64,000 bases of DNA, from NCBI RefSeq assembly GCF_030068545.1, contig NZ_JASJOR010000001.1:62001-126000 (forward strand), written 5' to 3'. How positions within the stretch are numbered: the first letter of the stretch is position 1; each line of letters begins with the position of its first letter. The notes under the pieces were generated by a model. The model saw only the letters and a list, made by a program, of their open reading frames with translations. It was not told where the DNA came from and did not search any database. The position numbers and the translations under genes were made by a program. Shown here piece after piece: positions 9,395 through 18,220 of this stretch. This DNA comes from Xanthocytophaga flava (lineage in GTDB: Bacteria > Bacteroidota > Bacteroidia > Cytophagales > 172606-1).

Positions 9395-10933
9395 ATGAAA
9401 ATAGTATCTGCATCCCAAACACATAAAATAGATGAGTATACAATAAGCCACGAACCTGTTACATCCATTGATCTTATGGAACGGGCAGCTACTGCATTCT
9501 GTGATTGGTTTATGCAATATTATTTCAATGTAAACAGAATTAAAATTGTATGTGGGCCAGGCAATAATGGTGGAGATGGATTGGCAATTGCCAGAATCCT
9601 GCACTCGTATAGCTATAAAGTTGACGTATATACTGTCTTACCTACAGAAAAAACATCCAAAGATTTTGACATCAATCTCCAACGATTACCCTCTTCAATC
9701 TCTGTACAACAGATTACTTCCCAATCTGAACTTCTTCAATTTCATGCTGAAGATATTATTATTGACGCTTTATTTGGTTCAGGCTTAAATCGCCCATTAG
9801 ATGGTCTGGCAGCTGATATAGTACAGGCAATAAACCAGGCCAAAACTATTATTGCTGTTGATATTCCTTCAGGACTTTTTGCAGATACAAATAACTCAAA
9901 AGAAGATGTTATTATAAAAGCTAGTCAAACCATTGCCTTCCAACTTCCTAAGCTTTCATTTATGCTCCCGCAAAATGCAGAGTTTGTAGGAGATTGGCAT
10001 CTGGTAGATATTGGCTTACATCCTACTGCTATTGCTCAGGCTAGCACAAACTATTTCTATACAGATACAAGTGAGGCAATTACCTACCTGAAAAAACGCT
10101 CAAAATTTTCGCATAAGGGTTCCAATGGTCATGCATTACTTATCGCAGGCAGTTATGGTATGATGGGAGCGGCAATCCTTTCTGCACAAGCCTGTTTACG
10201 TAGCGGAGCAGGCAAATTAACTCTTCATGCCCCTAAACATGCCAATGATCTGATACAATCTACTATACCGGAAGCCTTGTTTTCTGCAGATCCAGATGAA
10301 TATTTATCTACAACAGAATGGACAGAGGATCTGCTTAAAAATTATTCTGCGATAGGTATCGGACCAGGACTTGGTGTTGGTGCAAAGGTTCTTTTCTCAA
10401 TTCGTTCTATAATAGAACATAGTAGTTCTATTCCACTCATTATTGATGCAGATGGGATTAACAATCTATCAACTCCAGAAGGCAGACCCCTGCTAGAAAA
10501 ACTACCTGCAAATACAATCCTTACTCCCCACCCTAAGGAATTTCAGAAGTTACTAAACCGTTCATGGCAAAATGATTATGAAAAACTCGATCTATTACGT
10601 GAGTTTTCTGTAAAGCATCAGGTTATCGTATGTCTGAAAGGTGCACATACAGCGGTAGCGTTAACAGATGGCAGTATTCATTTTAACTCAACTGGCAATC
10701 CAGGTATGGGCACAGGTGGCTCCGGAGATGTACTTACAGGTATCATTACAGCTCTTCTGGCACAGAAGTATAGTCCCACTCATGCGGCACTATTTGGTGT
10801 ATATCTTCATGGATTAGCAGGAGATATTGCTGCCAAAGAGAAAAGCATCTATGCAATGATAGCCTCTGATCTGACAGACAACCTACCCAAAGCTTTTTTG
10901 GCTATTACAGATTTGTCAACTCAAAAATCATAA
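9395..10933 (+). CDS. nnr: Bifunctional NAD(P)HX epimerase / ADP-dependent NAD(P)HX dehydratase
   Basis: Cytoplasmic metabolite-repair enzyme that restores damaged (hydrated) NADH and NADPH. Residues 1 to about 215 are the YjeF_N epimerase domain (VCGPGNNGGDGLAIARIL, DALFGSGLNRPLDG, AVDIPSGLFADT); the remainder is the ribokinase-like YjeF_C dehydratase (IGIGPGLGVG, IDADGINNLS, LTPHPKEF, NPGMGTGGSGDVLTGI). The 512-residue length fits the fused form. The ATG at 9395 starts exactly at the conserved MKIVSASQ; the longer frame from 9332 adds unconserved sequence. Its last six bases overlap the convergent small membrane-protein gene. Confidence 0.95.
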   Translation: MKIVSASQTHKIDEYTISHEPVTSIDLMERAATAFCDWFMQYYFNVNRIKIVCGPGNNGGDGLAIARILHSYSYKVDVYTVLPTEKTSKDFDINLQRLPSSISVQQITSQSELLQFHAEDIIIDALFGSGLNRPLDGLAADIVQAINQAKTIIAVDIPSGLFADTNNSKEDVIIKASQTIAFQLPKLSFMLPQNAEFVGDWHLVDIGLHPTAIAQASTNYFYTDTSEAITYLKKRSKFSHKGSNGHALLIAGSYGMMGAAILSAQACLRSGAGKLTLHAPKHANDLIQSTIPEALFSADPDEYLSTTEWTEDLLKNYSAIGIGPGLGVGAKVLFSIRSIIEHSSSIPLIIDADGINNLSTPEGRPLLEKLPANTILTPHPKEFQKLLNRSWQNDYEKLDLLREFSVKHQVIVCLKGAHTAVALTDGSIHFNSTGNPGMGTGGSGDVLTGIITALLAQKYSPTHAALFGVYLHGLAGDIAAKEKSIYAMIASDLTDNLPKAFLAITDLSTQKS

Positions 10934-11203
10934 CTGTTCCGTATCTACTTTGGGATGCTTTTTGGCTGTTCTGATCAATGCAGCAATTCCAATTACTGTC
11001 CAGATTATATTTACCACTGCAGAAGGAATAGCCTGATGATATAAAGTAAGAACGATTAAGCCTGCACTTCCTACAATATTTAACCATTTATATACAGAAG
11101 ATTGAGCATCCACTTTGCCACTCATATTTAAGAAGTATGCTGCTACCACTAAGACAGAGCCTATCCAGCCAACAGTTTCCACTATAAGATCAGTTGTGGT
11201 CAT
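10928..11203 (-). CDS. Small three-helix membrane protein, CBU_0592-like family
   Basis: A 91-residue inner-membrane protein with three hydrophobic segments (about 8-28, 40-58 and 62-81). The pattern VGWIGSVLVVAAYFLNMSG plus a W-L-N-I-x-G-S-A-G segment and a short charged tail resembles the CBU_0592-like domain family, whose role is unknown. The ATG at 11203 is the only reasonable start. It converges on nnr and overlaps its stop by six bases, so the two transcripts share a 3' end. The family assignment is from memory of the pattern and is moderate. Confidence 0.7.
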   Translation of the reverse strand: MTTTDLIVETVGWIGSVLVVAAYFLNMSGKVDAQSSVYKWLNIVGSAGLIVLTLYHQAIPSAVVNIIWTVIGIAALIRTAKKHPKVDTEQL

Positions 11204-11426
11204 TTGTTAAAATCATTAAAAAGTGAATCTATTCTAATCTAAAATCGTAAATTACCAGGAAGATCATAACTTCCACTTACAATAAAAATAATTTTTCATA
11301 GTGCGTGCAACCATTTTGATTCTTTAAGAGTCTTGAAGAAAACAGATACTGGATATTTCGTCTGTAGCTATGAAATCGATCTTTTGAATTACCACTTTTA
11401 CCACATTACTCCCAACCACAGACTGA

Positions 11427-11987
11427 ATGTTATTCAGTGAAGACGAACTTATAGAAGGCTGTATAAGAGGAGATAGGACCCAACAGCGACGCCTCTACGA
11501 ACTTTTCTCAAAGAGAATGTTTGTAGTGTGTCTGCGCTATGCTAAAAGCCGACTGGAAGCAGAAGATGTACTACAGGAATCGTTTATTAAAGTTTTTGAA
11601 AAAATAAAAGATTTTCGGAGAGATTGCCCTCTTGAAGGATGGATCAAACGTATTGTTATCAATACAGCATTGAATCAGAATCGCAGTAAATTATACATGT
11701 TTCCGGCAGTAGATATAGATGACATACATGAAGCAGAAGATACACACTCTTCCTTATCAGACCTGAGTTTCCAGGAGCTTCTGGAAATGGTGCAACAACT
11801 GGCACCACGTTATCAGGTCATTTTTAACCTTTATGCCATTGAAGGCTATCAGCATAATGAAATTGGTACTATGCTAGGTATTAGTGAAGGAACGTCCAAA
11901 TCACAATATGCACGCGCCAGAGCTATACTCCGTCAAATGATAGAAGATAAACAACAAATAAAATATGAACGCTTCCGAAAAGAATAG
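11427..11987 (+). CDS. ECF-type RNA polymerase sigma-70 factor
   Basis: Alternative sigma factor of 186 residues. Region 2 is seen in ELFSKRMFVVCLRYAKSRLE with AEDVLQESFIKVFEKI, and the W in LEGWIKRIVINTALNQNR is typical of ECF region 2.4. Region 4 is LAPRYQVIFNLYAIEGYQHN followed by a helix-turn-helix (IGTMLGISEGTSKSQYARAR). The gene overlaps the start of the next gene by 23 bases, which argues strongly for translational coupling with that candidate anti-sigma protein. It should be held inactive at the inner membrane until the partner senses an envelope signal; that is inference from gene order and family behaviour. Confidence 0.92.
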   Translation: MLFSEDELIEGCIRGDRTQQRRLYELFSKRMFVVCLRYAKSRLEAEDVLQESFIKVFEKIKDFRRDCPLEGWIKRIVINTALNQNRSKLYMFPAVDIDDIHEAEDTHSSLSDLSFQELLEMVQQLAPRYQVIFNLYAIEGYQHNEIGTMLGISEGTSKSQYARARAILRQMIEDKQQIKYERFRKE

Positions 11988-13755
11988 CTTTGAAGAGCAG
12001 TGGAGAGACGCGTTTGAAAACGCTGAGTTACCCCCAGATCCATTGATCTGGTCAACTATTGAAACAAAACTGGCAGACGCAGAAAGAGATAAATATAAAA
12101 GAAGACTATATTTATTTAAGCTTCGTGCTGCTGCATCTGTAACATTATTGATACTTGCAACTGGTGCATGGACTATCTGGCAATCCATGAAAGGGAATAG
12201 TATTGCCATTGTAACTCATTACGAAAAAGAGATTCAGAATCCGTCATCAGGTCAAGTATCTTCAAAATCTCAGGTGCCTTCAGAATCTTTTGAGAAGAAA
12301 AACTTCAATGCAGATTCTATGCAATCTGTTATTGCCCGTAAGTCTGAATCCAATACATCCAACGAAATAGTATCTCAACATTCATCAACTCCAAGCCTTC
12401 AACCAGCGGATAAAAGCCAATCTCCTTCCACTATTACTAACATTATTTCAAAAGATGCAATAGCTAATTCAACTCTTGCAGAAAGACAAGATCCGGTTTC
12501 CTACCAGCACAGAGAATCTGGCCGGGCGAAAGATCAATTATCACCATCATCTTCATCCATAGAGAAACTATCGCAGGGTCAGGAAAAATCTGTTGCGACA
12601 AACATCCCATCACCATCAACTAAACAGAAAAAGACTCTACGTACATCAAATACAGAAGATAATATCGCTTACGAATCTTCACAAACAAAGAATAAATCCA
12701 CCAAAACAACTGGAAGGAATACTGCAAAATCAGCTGTTACAGATTATGGCATCAATCCAGGTAATGAGGAAAACTATATATCAGCCATTCAACCTCAAGC
12801 GAATAATACTATAACAGCCATTGAACCTATATCAGGTTTGCCTGTGCATACACAAATGGCAAAAGCTGTAGTGAAAGATATTCGCTGGAAACTAAATCAG
12901 GATTTCTGGGATCAATTGACAGCACAGGATCTGGCAGCACAGCAAAAGAAACACACACATAGAGCCCGTTGGAGATTAGATGGTGGTGCAACTCCTGGCA
13001 GTTTTAACCCAAATTTTAACTCAACTAATTATTCTGCAATGAATAGCTATGCAGATCAGGCACTTAATTCAACAACAGCAGTAAAAAACAGTTCTGTCAG
13101 TTCATCAAGTAAGGATATAGGTAATATGACCCACTCTGGTACTTTTTACGCAACAGGCTTACAAACAGAGTTTGCATTGTCAGAAAGATTTTCGCTTCAG
13201 GGTGGAGTCCAGTATACATATAGTAAATCCCAGATAGATGTAACCCAGTATACAGCATTTAGCAATAGTTCTGCTATTCAGCCTGATTTTTATGAATTAT
13301 TTGGGGCATCATCAAGAAGTACACCTACCTACGCGCTGGCCCAGAATAATATATCTTATAGGACATCTCTAAGTGCTAATGAGGTACAAAGTCTGGATAA
13401 TACCTATCATTACATTGGATTTCCGATGCGGGTGCTGTATAAAGTACTAAATCGAAAAGTAAAAGCCAGTATAGGTGCGGGTGTTTCTACTGATTTATTT
13501 CTAAAAAGTCAGATTAGCAGTACTGAAAACAATATTGAGACACTCGAATTTAACCGCTCTCAGAATTCGTTTTATAAAAACACTATTTTCAGTGGATTAT
13601 TAAGTGTAAAACTGGATTATGCAATTGACAATAAGTATAGTATATATATCGAACCCAGTTTACGCAGAACACTCTCTTCTACAACCACATCATCTACACT
13701 AAGCAGTTTTCCCGGATGGTGGGGAGTAGGAACAGGTATATTATACAGATTCTAA
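11965..13755 (+). CDS. Candidate dual-membrane anti-sigma factor: cytoplasmic N-terminus, one TM, long linker, outer-membrane beta-barrel
   Basis: A 596-residue protein encoded directly after and overlapping the ECF sigma gene. Residues 1-50 are a short charged cytoplasmic-type region (FEEQWRDAFENAELPPDPLI). Residues about 54-73 form one transmembrane helix with no signal-peptidase site. Residues about 75-330 are a Ser/Thr/Gln/Lys-rich low-complexity linker of some 255 residues, long enough to cross the periplasm. From about residue 335 the chain alternates like a small beta-barrel (FALSERFSLQGGVQYTYSKS, YIGFPMRVLYKV, KASIGAGVSTDLFLK) and ends in aromatic GILYRF. This matches the layout of the dual membrane-spanning anti-sigma factors (Dma) described in Bacteroides. 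Sequence homology to Dma was not tested; the call rests on architecture and operon position. Confidence 0.7.
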   Translation: MNASEKNSFEEQWRDAFENAELPPDPLIWSTIETKLADAERDKYKRRLYLFKLRAAASVTLLILATGAWTIWQSMKGNSIAIVTHYEKEIQNPSSGQVSSKSQVPSESFEKKNFNADSMQSVIARKSESNTSNEIVSQHSSTPSLQPADKSQSPSTITNIISKDAIANSTLAERQDPVSYQHRESGRAKDQLSPSSSSIEKLSQGQEKSVATNIPSPSTKQKKTLRTSNTEDNIAYESSQTKNKSTKTTGRNTAKSAVTDYGINPGNEENYISAIQPQANNTITAIEPISGLPVHTQMAKAVVKDIRWKLNQDFWDQLTAQDLAAQQKKHTHRARWRLDGGATPGSFNPNFNSTNYSAMNSYADQALNSTTAVKNSSVSSSSKDIGNMTHSGTFYATGLQTEFALSERFSLQGGVQYTYSKSQIDVTQYTAFSNSSAIQPDFYELFGASSRSTPTYALAQNNISYRTSLSANEVQSLDNTYHYIGFPMRVLYKVLNRKVKASIGAGVSTDLFLKSQISSTENNIETLEFNRSQNSFYKNTIFSGLLSVKLDYAIDNKYSIYIEPSLRRTLSSTTTSSTLSSFPGWWGVGTGILYRF

Positions 13756-13758
13756 TGG

Positions 13759-13785
13759 AAGGCAGCATAAAGCTGCCTTTTTAAT
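13759..13785 (+). terminator. Intrinsic terminator of the sigma/anti-sigma operon
   Basis: Perfect 8-bp stem (13759-13766 with 13772-13779), five-base loop, followed by a T-rich tail, four bases after the stop codon at 13755. Confidence 0.85.
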
Positions 13786-13941
13786 TTTAGGCAATAGATG
13801 TCCAATCCATTTAGAAGCAAAAGTTAATGAGTATATGTGCAAAAAGTATCAAAGGCCAGTTTATTACCAATAATATTTCTGTATTGAGCATAGATTTTTT
13901 AAGTATACTTGTCATATACAGGCTATCAAATATTTTATCTT

Positions 13942-14679
13942 ATGTCCAAGTTCAAAAATACAGATACAAGACCTCCTCAAAATACTGACAAAGAGACTAT
14001 CAAACAAAAGACAGAAGAATTGCTGGAACAACTACGGGAAAAGCAAAAGATCCTTTATGCTCAGGGCGAGTATAGTCTCTTAGTTATCTTACAAGGCTTA
14101 GATGCATCCGGGAAGGACGGCGTTCTCAATGATGTATTCAGTGGGTTGAATCTATTAGGAGTACAAGTTGTAGCCTTTAAAGCTCCTACAGAGGAAGAAT
14201 CCCGGCACGATTTTTTGTGGCGCATTCATCAAAAAGTGCCAGGTAAAGGGATAATTGGCATTTTCAACCGTTCACATTATGAAGATGTTCTGGTACCTCG
14301 GGTAGAAAAATGGATAGATGACAAAACGATAAAGAAACGCTTCAAACATATCAACGATTTTGAATCGTTACTTACTGAGAACAATACAGTTATTCTCAAA
14401 TTCTACCTGCATGTTTCGGCAGAAGAACAGAGGGAACGGTTAACAGAACGAATGGAAAATCGAACCAAGTTCTGGAAACATAATGACAATGACTGGCAGG
14501 TTGCCACCAAAAGAGACATATATCTGGACGCTTACGAAGATATTTTTGAACACTGCTCGAAGGCAGCAGACTGGAACATTGTTCCAGCAGATAAAAACTG
14601 GTACAAAAACTATATAATAGCCAAAGCAACGTTAAAGGCGCTGGAACAACTACCATTGAAATATCCGGACCTAAAGTAG
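13942..14679 (+). CDS. PPK2-family polyphosphate kinase / polyphosphate:nucleotide phosphotransferase
   Basis: Cytoplasmic enzyme of 245 residues that moves phosphate between polyphosphate and nucleotides. Walker A is GLDASGKDG, the lid/Walker B area is GIFNRSHYEDVLVPRVEKW, and the conserved RFKHINDFE, LKFYLHVSAEEQRERL and ENRTKFWKHNDNDW segments are all present. The size is that of short single-domain PPK2 enzymes. The ATG at 13942 is chosen over TTG at 13909 because the frame upstream is not conserved-looking. Whether it phosphorylates NMP or NDP cannot be told from the motifs. It is monocistronic, with terminators on both sides. Confidence 0.92.
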   Translation: MSKFKNTDTRPPQNTDKETIKQKTEELLEQLREKQKILYAQGEYSLLVILQGLDASGKDGVLNDVFSGLNLLGVQVVAFKAPTEEESRHDFLWRIHQKVPGKGIIGIFNRSHYEDVLVPRVEKWIDDKTIKKRFKHINDFESLLTENNTVILKFYLHVSAEEQRERLTERMENRTKFWKHNDNDWQVATKRDIYLDAYEDIFEHCSKAADWNIVPADKNWYKNYIIAKATLKALEQLPLKYPDLK

Positions 14680-14723
14680 TAGATATAGCCTAATTAGTTG
14701 TTTCAAAAACACACTTACATCCA

Positions 14724-14763
14724 TTATCCCATGCTTAAATATAGTAAGTATGGGATAATATTT
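14724..14763 (+). terminator. Hairpin terminator downstream of the PPK2 gene
   Basis: Arms 14724-14737 and 14745-14758 pair over 14 positions (one G-T) with a seven-base loop and a short T-rich tail. It ends only about 13 bases before the ATG at 14772, so it could also affect the next gene's leader. Confidence 0.65.
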
Positions 14764-14771
14764 ATCTGCTT

Positions 14772-15503
14772 ATGAAAAAACTAACATTGTTCATATTCAT
14801 GTGCATTGGTATATGCCAACTCACTAATGCACAACAAAAGCGTACACAAGAAGTCCTCTATTTAAAAAATGGCAGCATTATCCGAAATGCAAAATCCTTA
14901 CAGTACCTAGATTCATTGATAGAAATTCAGACAACAGAAGGCTCTTTATTCCGGTTTGAGCTCAGTGATCTGGACAGTATTGCCCGTGAGCCTGTTCGAG
15001 TTAAGTTTCGTACACATGGATACTTCCTGGCAGTTGAAGCCGGTTTACTTTTTGGACATGATACCCCCATAACGATAGAGAAACGGAATACGGAGGCTTC
15101 ACTTCAGATTGTCTCAGGATATCAATGGAATTCTCATTGGGCTACTGGTATAGGAGCGGCAATGGATATTTATCAGTCAGGCACAACTTTACCCCTATTT
15201 CTACGAGGTATGTACACTCCTCTCACTAACTGGCTAACCCCTCTTATCTCTTTCGATATGGGTTATGGACTCTATACAAAAGCTTTCAATGGCAGCTCCA
15301 TAAATGGTCAGCTCTCTCAAGGCGGCTTGTTCATAAATCCGACAGTTGGCTTTATTGCCAGATCAGAGAAAAGAACAGCATTCTCCTTTTCAATAGGTTA
15401 TCGCCACCAACATGCACAACAAAGCTTTATAAATGAAAAGGAAACTACTTCCAAAAATATTATTCTGCATCGTATGTCTATTCGGGTAGGCTTATCCTTC
15501 TGA
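14772..15503 (+). CDS. Putative outer-membrane beta-barrel protein, function unknown
   Basis: A 243-residue exported protein. Residues 1-20 are a signal peptide (CQLTNAQ). Residues about 25-80 form a small beta domain with LYLKNGSIIRNAKSLQYLDS and LIEIQTTEGSLFRFELSDLD, like the short N-terminal segment found before many Bacteroidota barrels. The rest has alternating aromatic strands (ATGIGAAMDIYQ, ISFDMGYGLYTKAF, FSIGYRHQHAQ) and ends HRMSIRVGLSF with a terminal Phe, as expected for insertion by the BAM complex. No enzymatic motif is visible. It has its own terminators, so it is likely a single-gene unit. Confidence 0.7.
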   Translation: MKKLTLFIFMCIGICQLTNAQQKRTQEVLYLKNGSIIRNAKSLQYLDSLIEIQTTEGSLFRFELSDLDSIAREPVRVKFRTHGYFLAVEAGLLFGHDTPITIEKRNTEASLQIVSGYQWNSHWATGIGAAMDIYQSGTTLPLFLRGMYTPLTNWLTPLISFDMGYGLYTKAFNGSSINGQLSQGGLFINPTVGFIARSEKRTAFSFSIGYRHQHAQQSFINEKETTSKNIILHRMSIRVGLSF

Positions 15504-15558
15504 TACTTTTCAAAAATAATGCGTTTACATTTTATAAGTTGATCTTACTAATGCACTA

Positions 15559-15590
15559 AAAGGCTCGCCTAACGGTGAGCCTTTCTATTT
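15559..15590 (+). terminator. Intrinsic terminator after the beta-barrel gene
   Basis: Stem 15559-15569 pairs with 15574-15584 (11 bp, one G-T) with a four-base loop, followed by TCTATTT. Confidence 0.8.
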
Positions 15591-15683
15591 GGATTTGTCC
15601 AGCTTTATGTTATATAAAGCATTATAAAACAGACATCTTTCCGATAGGCTGTTTTACTACTCTTTTATTTATTCATACTTACT

Positions 15684-17657
15684 ATGAAATACCTGATTTC
15701 TCTTACAACCTACAGTATTTTACTTTCCCTATTTGGAATACAAAACCTATCTGCACAATATAACTATGCAGAAGGTCTGCAAAAAACATTACTTTTTTAT
15801 GAGGCCCAACGTTCAGGCAAGATGCCAGCCAATAACCGGCTTACTTGGCGAGGCGATTCTCATTTACGCGATGGAAAGGATATAGGTATTGATCTGACAG
15901 GAGGCTGGTATGATGCAGGCGATTCGCCTAAGTGGAATGCAACGATGTCATTTGCAGCCTCTACTCTGGCATGGAGCGCACTGGAATATCCTAAAGGATA
16001 CCAGCAATCAGGCCAAATGCCCTATTTACTGAGTAATTTAAAATGGGTAGGCGACTATTTCATTAAATGTCTTCGGTTCAAAAGCATTGATGACCTGCCT
16101 ACCTACCGTGTTTTCGTTGAAGTAGGAGATGTAGACGAAGAACATAAATCCTGGGTTGCCAACGAAATTATGCAGGCATTGTATCCCAATCGCCCTTCCT
16201 TTTATGCAGACAAAGATGCTCCTGCAACCAGTATTGTAGGAGCAATGGCAGCTTCTCAGGCAGTCTCTTCCATTGTTTTCAGAACTAATGGGAATACTCA
16301 ATATGCAGATGCCCTATTATTAAATGCTCAGAAACTATATGAATTTGCAACTACTTATCAGGGTAATGGAACTGTTAAAAACGCGAAAGGAGAAATTGTA
16401 AAACATACTGAAAACTATGATGAGAACCGTTTTGAGGATCAGCTTTGCCTGGCTGCAATCTGGTTATATCGTGCTACAAAGTCTTTACAACCAGAAGCAT
16501 CTGCTCAATATTTGAAACAAGCAGAACAGTTAGCTGGCAGATTTGCCAATCGGGTGCCGGAGGCTTACTATAATTATAGCACCTATGATATCCCTTGTTT
16601 TATGTTGCTTTCGGAAGACTTTCCTGACAATACCTTATATAAACAGAAGACAGAAGCTGCACTGGATAGATTTCTAAATCTACCCAAAAGTCCTGGAGGT
16701 CTTGCAAAAATAGGATTTGAGTGGGGAACGCTTCGACATGCCAATAATACAGCATGGCTGCTGTTTGTATATGCAGATCATTTAGCAGCAGGGGCACGTA
16801 AAACCAAATACGAGCAATGGGCTAAAAGTCAGTTAGATTATTCTTTGGGTAGTAACCCTCAAAACAGGAGTTATCTCTTGGGCTTCCAGCCAGCAGGGAA
16901 AACAGTTGTTAATACTCCTCATCATGGTACAGCACATGCACCCTGGGCAGGTTGGGAACATTTAAATAAAGAGAAACCGGAATTCCGGTATCAACCACGT
17001 CATATTTTATATGGAGGTCTATTAGGAGGACCAAACTGGAACGATGAATTCAAAGCAGAAGTTGGAAATGCAGCACAAACAGAGGTAGCATTGGATTTTA
17101 ATGCAGGTATTACTGCCAATATGGCTCGTATGACATCAGTAGTTGGAGGTAAGCCACTTCCTAATTTTCCGCCTAAAGAAAAACCAGATGATGAATATTT
17201 TGTTGAAGCATCTATTGCAGACACGGATAATGAATCTGTAGAGATAAAAGCATGGCTAAATAATCGCTCTGCATTCCCAGCCAAAGTATCATCTAATCTT
17301 TCTTTCCGATATTACTTTCAGGCAGAACCTGGTACACAAACACAAGCAGAAATTGTCAATGGAAAAGGAGCTACTATATCCCAGCCGACTCTCTATCAAG
17401 GAAGTATATACTTTGTTACAGTCACTTTCCCCAATACACCTATTTTTCCGGGGGGACTTGATCCCAATAATGGATGGACACCATTCTATCGCAAAGAGGT
17501 TGTTTTTCGTCTGAAAAGCTCTGGTAGTTGGAATAATGCAAACGACTGGTCTTTTAAAGGACTCTCTTCTCAAGGAAAGAATCCAGTAAAAGTAAATCAA
17601 ATCAGTGTATGGGAAGGCAAAAAGAAACTAGGAGGTATTGATCCACCAAAAGGATAA
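15684..17657 (+). CDS. Glycoside hydrolase family 9 endoglucanase with C-terminal CBM3c-like module
   Basis: Secreted 657-residue cellulase. Residues 1-24 are a signal peptide. The GH9 catalytic domain spans about 26-485: the nucleophile/base motif GGWYDAGD is at 73-80, the HHGTAHAPW motif lies near 412, and the catalytic-acid region NAAQTEVALDFNAG lies near 465. Residues about 505-657 (FVEASIADTDNESVEIKAWL, LSFRYYFQAE, YFVTVTFPNT) resemble a family 3c carbohydrate-binding module, the arrangement of processive GH9 endoglucanases. It should hydrolyse beta-1,4-glucan outside the cell or in the periplasm. No T9SS tail is seen, and no other cellulase lies nearby, so it is not part of a polysaccharide-utilisation locus here. 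Confidence 0.92.
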   Translation: MKYLISLTTYSILLSLFGIQNLSAQYNYAEGLQKTLLFYEAQRSGKMPANNRLTWRGDSHLRDGKDIGIDLTGGWYDAGDSPKWNATMSFAASTLAWSALEYPKGYQQSGQMPYLLSNLKWVGDYFIKCLRFKSIDDLPTYRVFVEVGDVDEEHKSWVANEIMQALYPNRPSFYADKDAPATSIVGAMAASQAVSSIVFRTNGNTQYADALLLNAQKLYEFATTYQGNGTVKNAKGEIVKHTENYDENRFEDQLCLAAIWLYRATKSLQPEASAQYLKQAEQLAGRFANRVPEAYYNYSTYDIPCFMLLSEDFPDNTLYKQKTEAALDRFLNLPKSPGGLAKIGFEWGTLRHANNTAWLLFVYADHLAAGARKTKYEQWAKSQLDYSLGSNPQNRSYLLGFQPAGKTVVNTPHHGTAHAPWAGWEHLNKEKPEFRYQPRHILYGGLLGGPNWNDEFKAEVGNAAQTEVALDFNAGITANMARMTSVVGGKPLPNFPPKEKPDDEYFVEASIADTDNESVEIKAWLNNRSAFPAKVSSNLSFRYYFQAEPGTQTQAEIVNGKGATISQPTLYQGSIYFVTVTFPNTPIFPGGLDPNNGWTPFYRKEVVFRLKSSGSWNNANDWSFKGLSSQGKNPVKVNQISVWEGKKKLGGIDPPKG

Positions 17658-18220
17658 TCCTTCTCTTTACAATTTATCAATATTTTAAACTAACAGAGTT
17701 AATCCTTAATCTTCAGTAAGAGATGTGGTATCTTTTACTGAAGATTTTTTGTTTGCGCATAGTTCACGGCAAAACTTTTTTTGAGCGGAATTCACTACAA
17801 ACTACGGAGATGTTATGAAGCACATCCTATCAACAACGAAATATGCGCCTCAAACCTATTGGTGTGAATCCACTACCATCTCCTGGATAGACAAGTCGTT
17901 AACTGAACTTTGGGATGATATACTATTATCTTCTCCCCTACTTTTGCCATGTATTTAAAGTCATAGCCTAACTTCATTGGTTCATAGCCTCAAATAGTGT
18001 ATAGAAACCAGCATTGATATAGGAACGTCACATGAGATAGATGTATTTTTGGCTATAATCAAAAATACTATTGGAATATTTCAAAACACACAGCACTAAT
18101 AGAATATTAAACTATATAACCCCAAATTACTGGAATTAAATTTTGAGTATACTATGAAATAATATAATATTGGTTACCACTTGATACAACAAACCAAAGA
18201 TCATTTTTACCTTTCCACCT
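17658..18220. other. Intergenic region with GH9 terminator and a weak 47-codon ORF
   Basis: A 563-base gap. It opens with a terminator for the cellulase gene (17708-17752). Positions 17815-17958 hold a 47-codon ATG frame (MKHILSTTKYAPQTYWCEST at its start) with no recognisable motif or clear ribosome site; I consider it probable chance or relic. The last 150 bases are AT-rich and probably carry the promoter of the amine-oxidase gene. Confidence 0.5.
17708..17752 (+). terminator. Intrinsic terminator of the GH9 cellulase gene
   Basis: Arms 17708-17719 and 17735-17746 are perfectly complementary (12 bp) and are followed by TTTTG, giving a six-T run at the end of the stem. It begins 50 bases after the stop codon. 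Confidence 0.8.

Noticed and set aside
11901..12209. Minus-strand 102-codon frame across the sigma/anti-sigma overlap
   Set aside because: Antisense to two well supported coding regions; hydrophobic composition arises from the reverse complement.
17815..17958. 47-codon ORF after the GH9 gene
   Set aside because: No motif, no convincing ribosome site and no terminator of its own; reported in the intergenic entry only.
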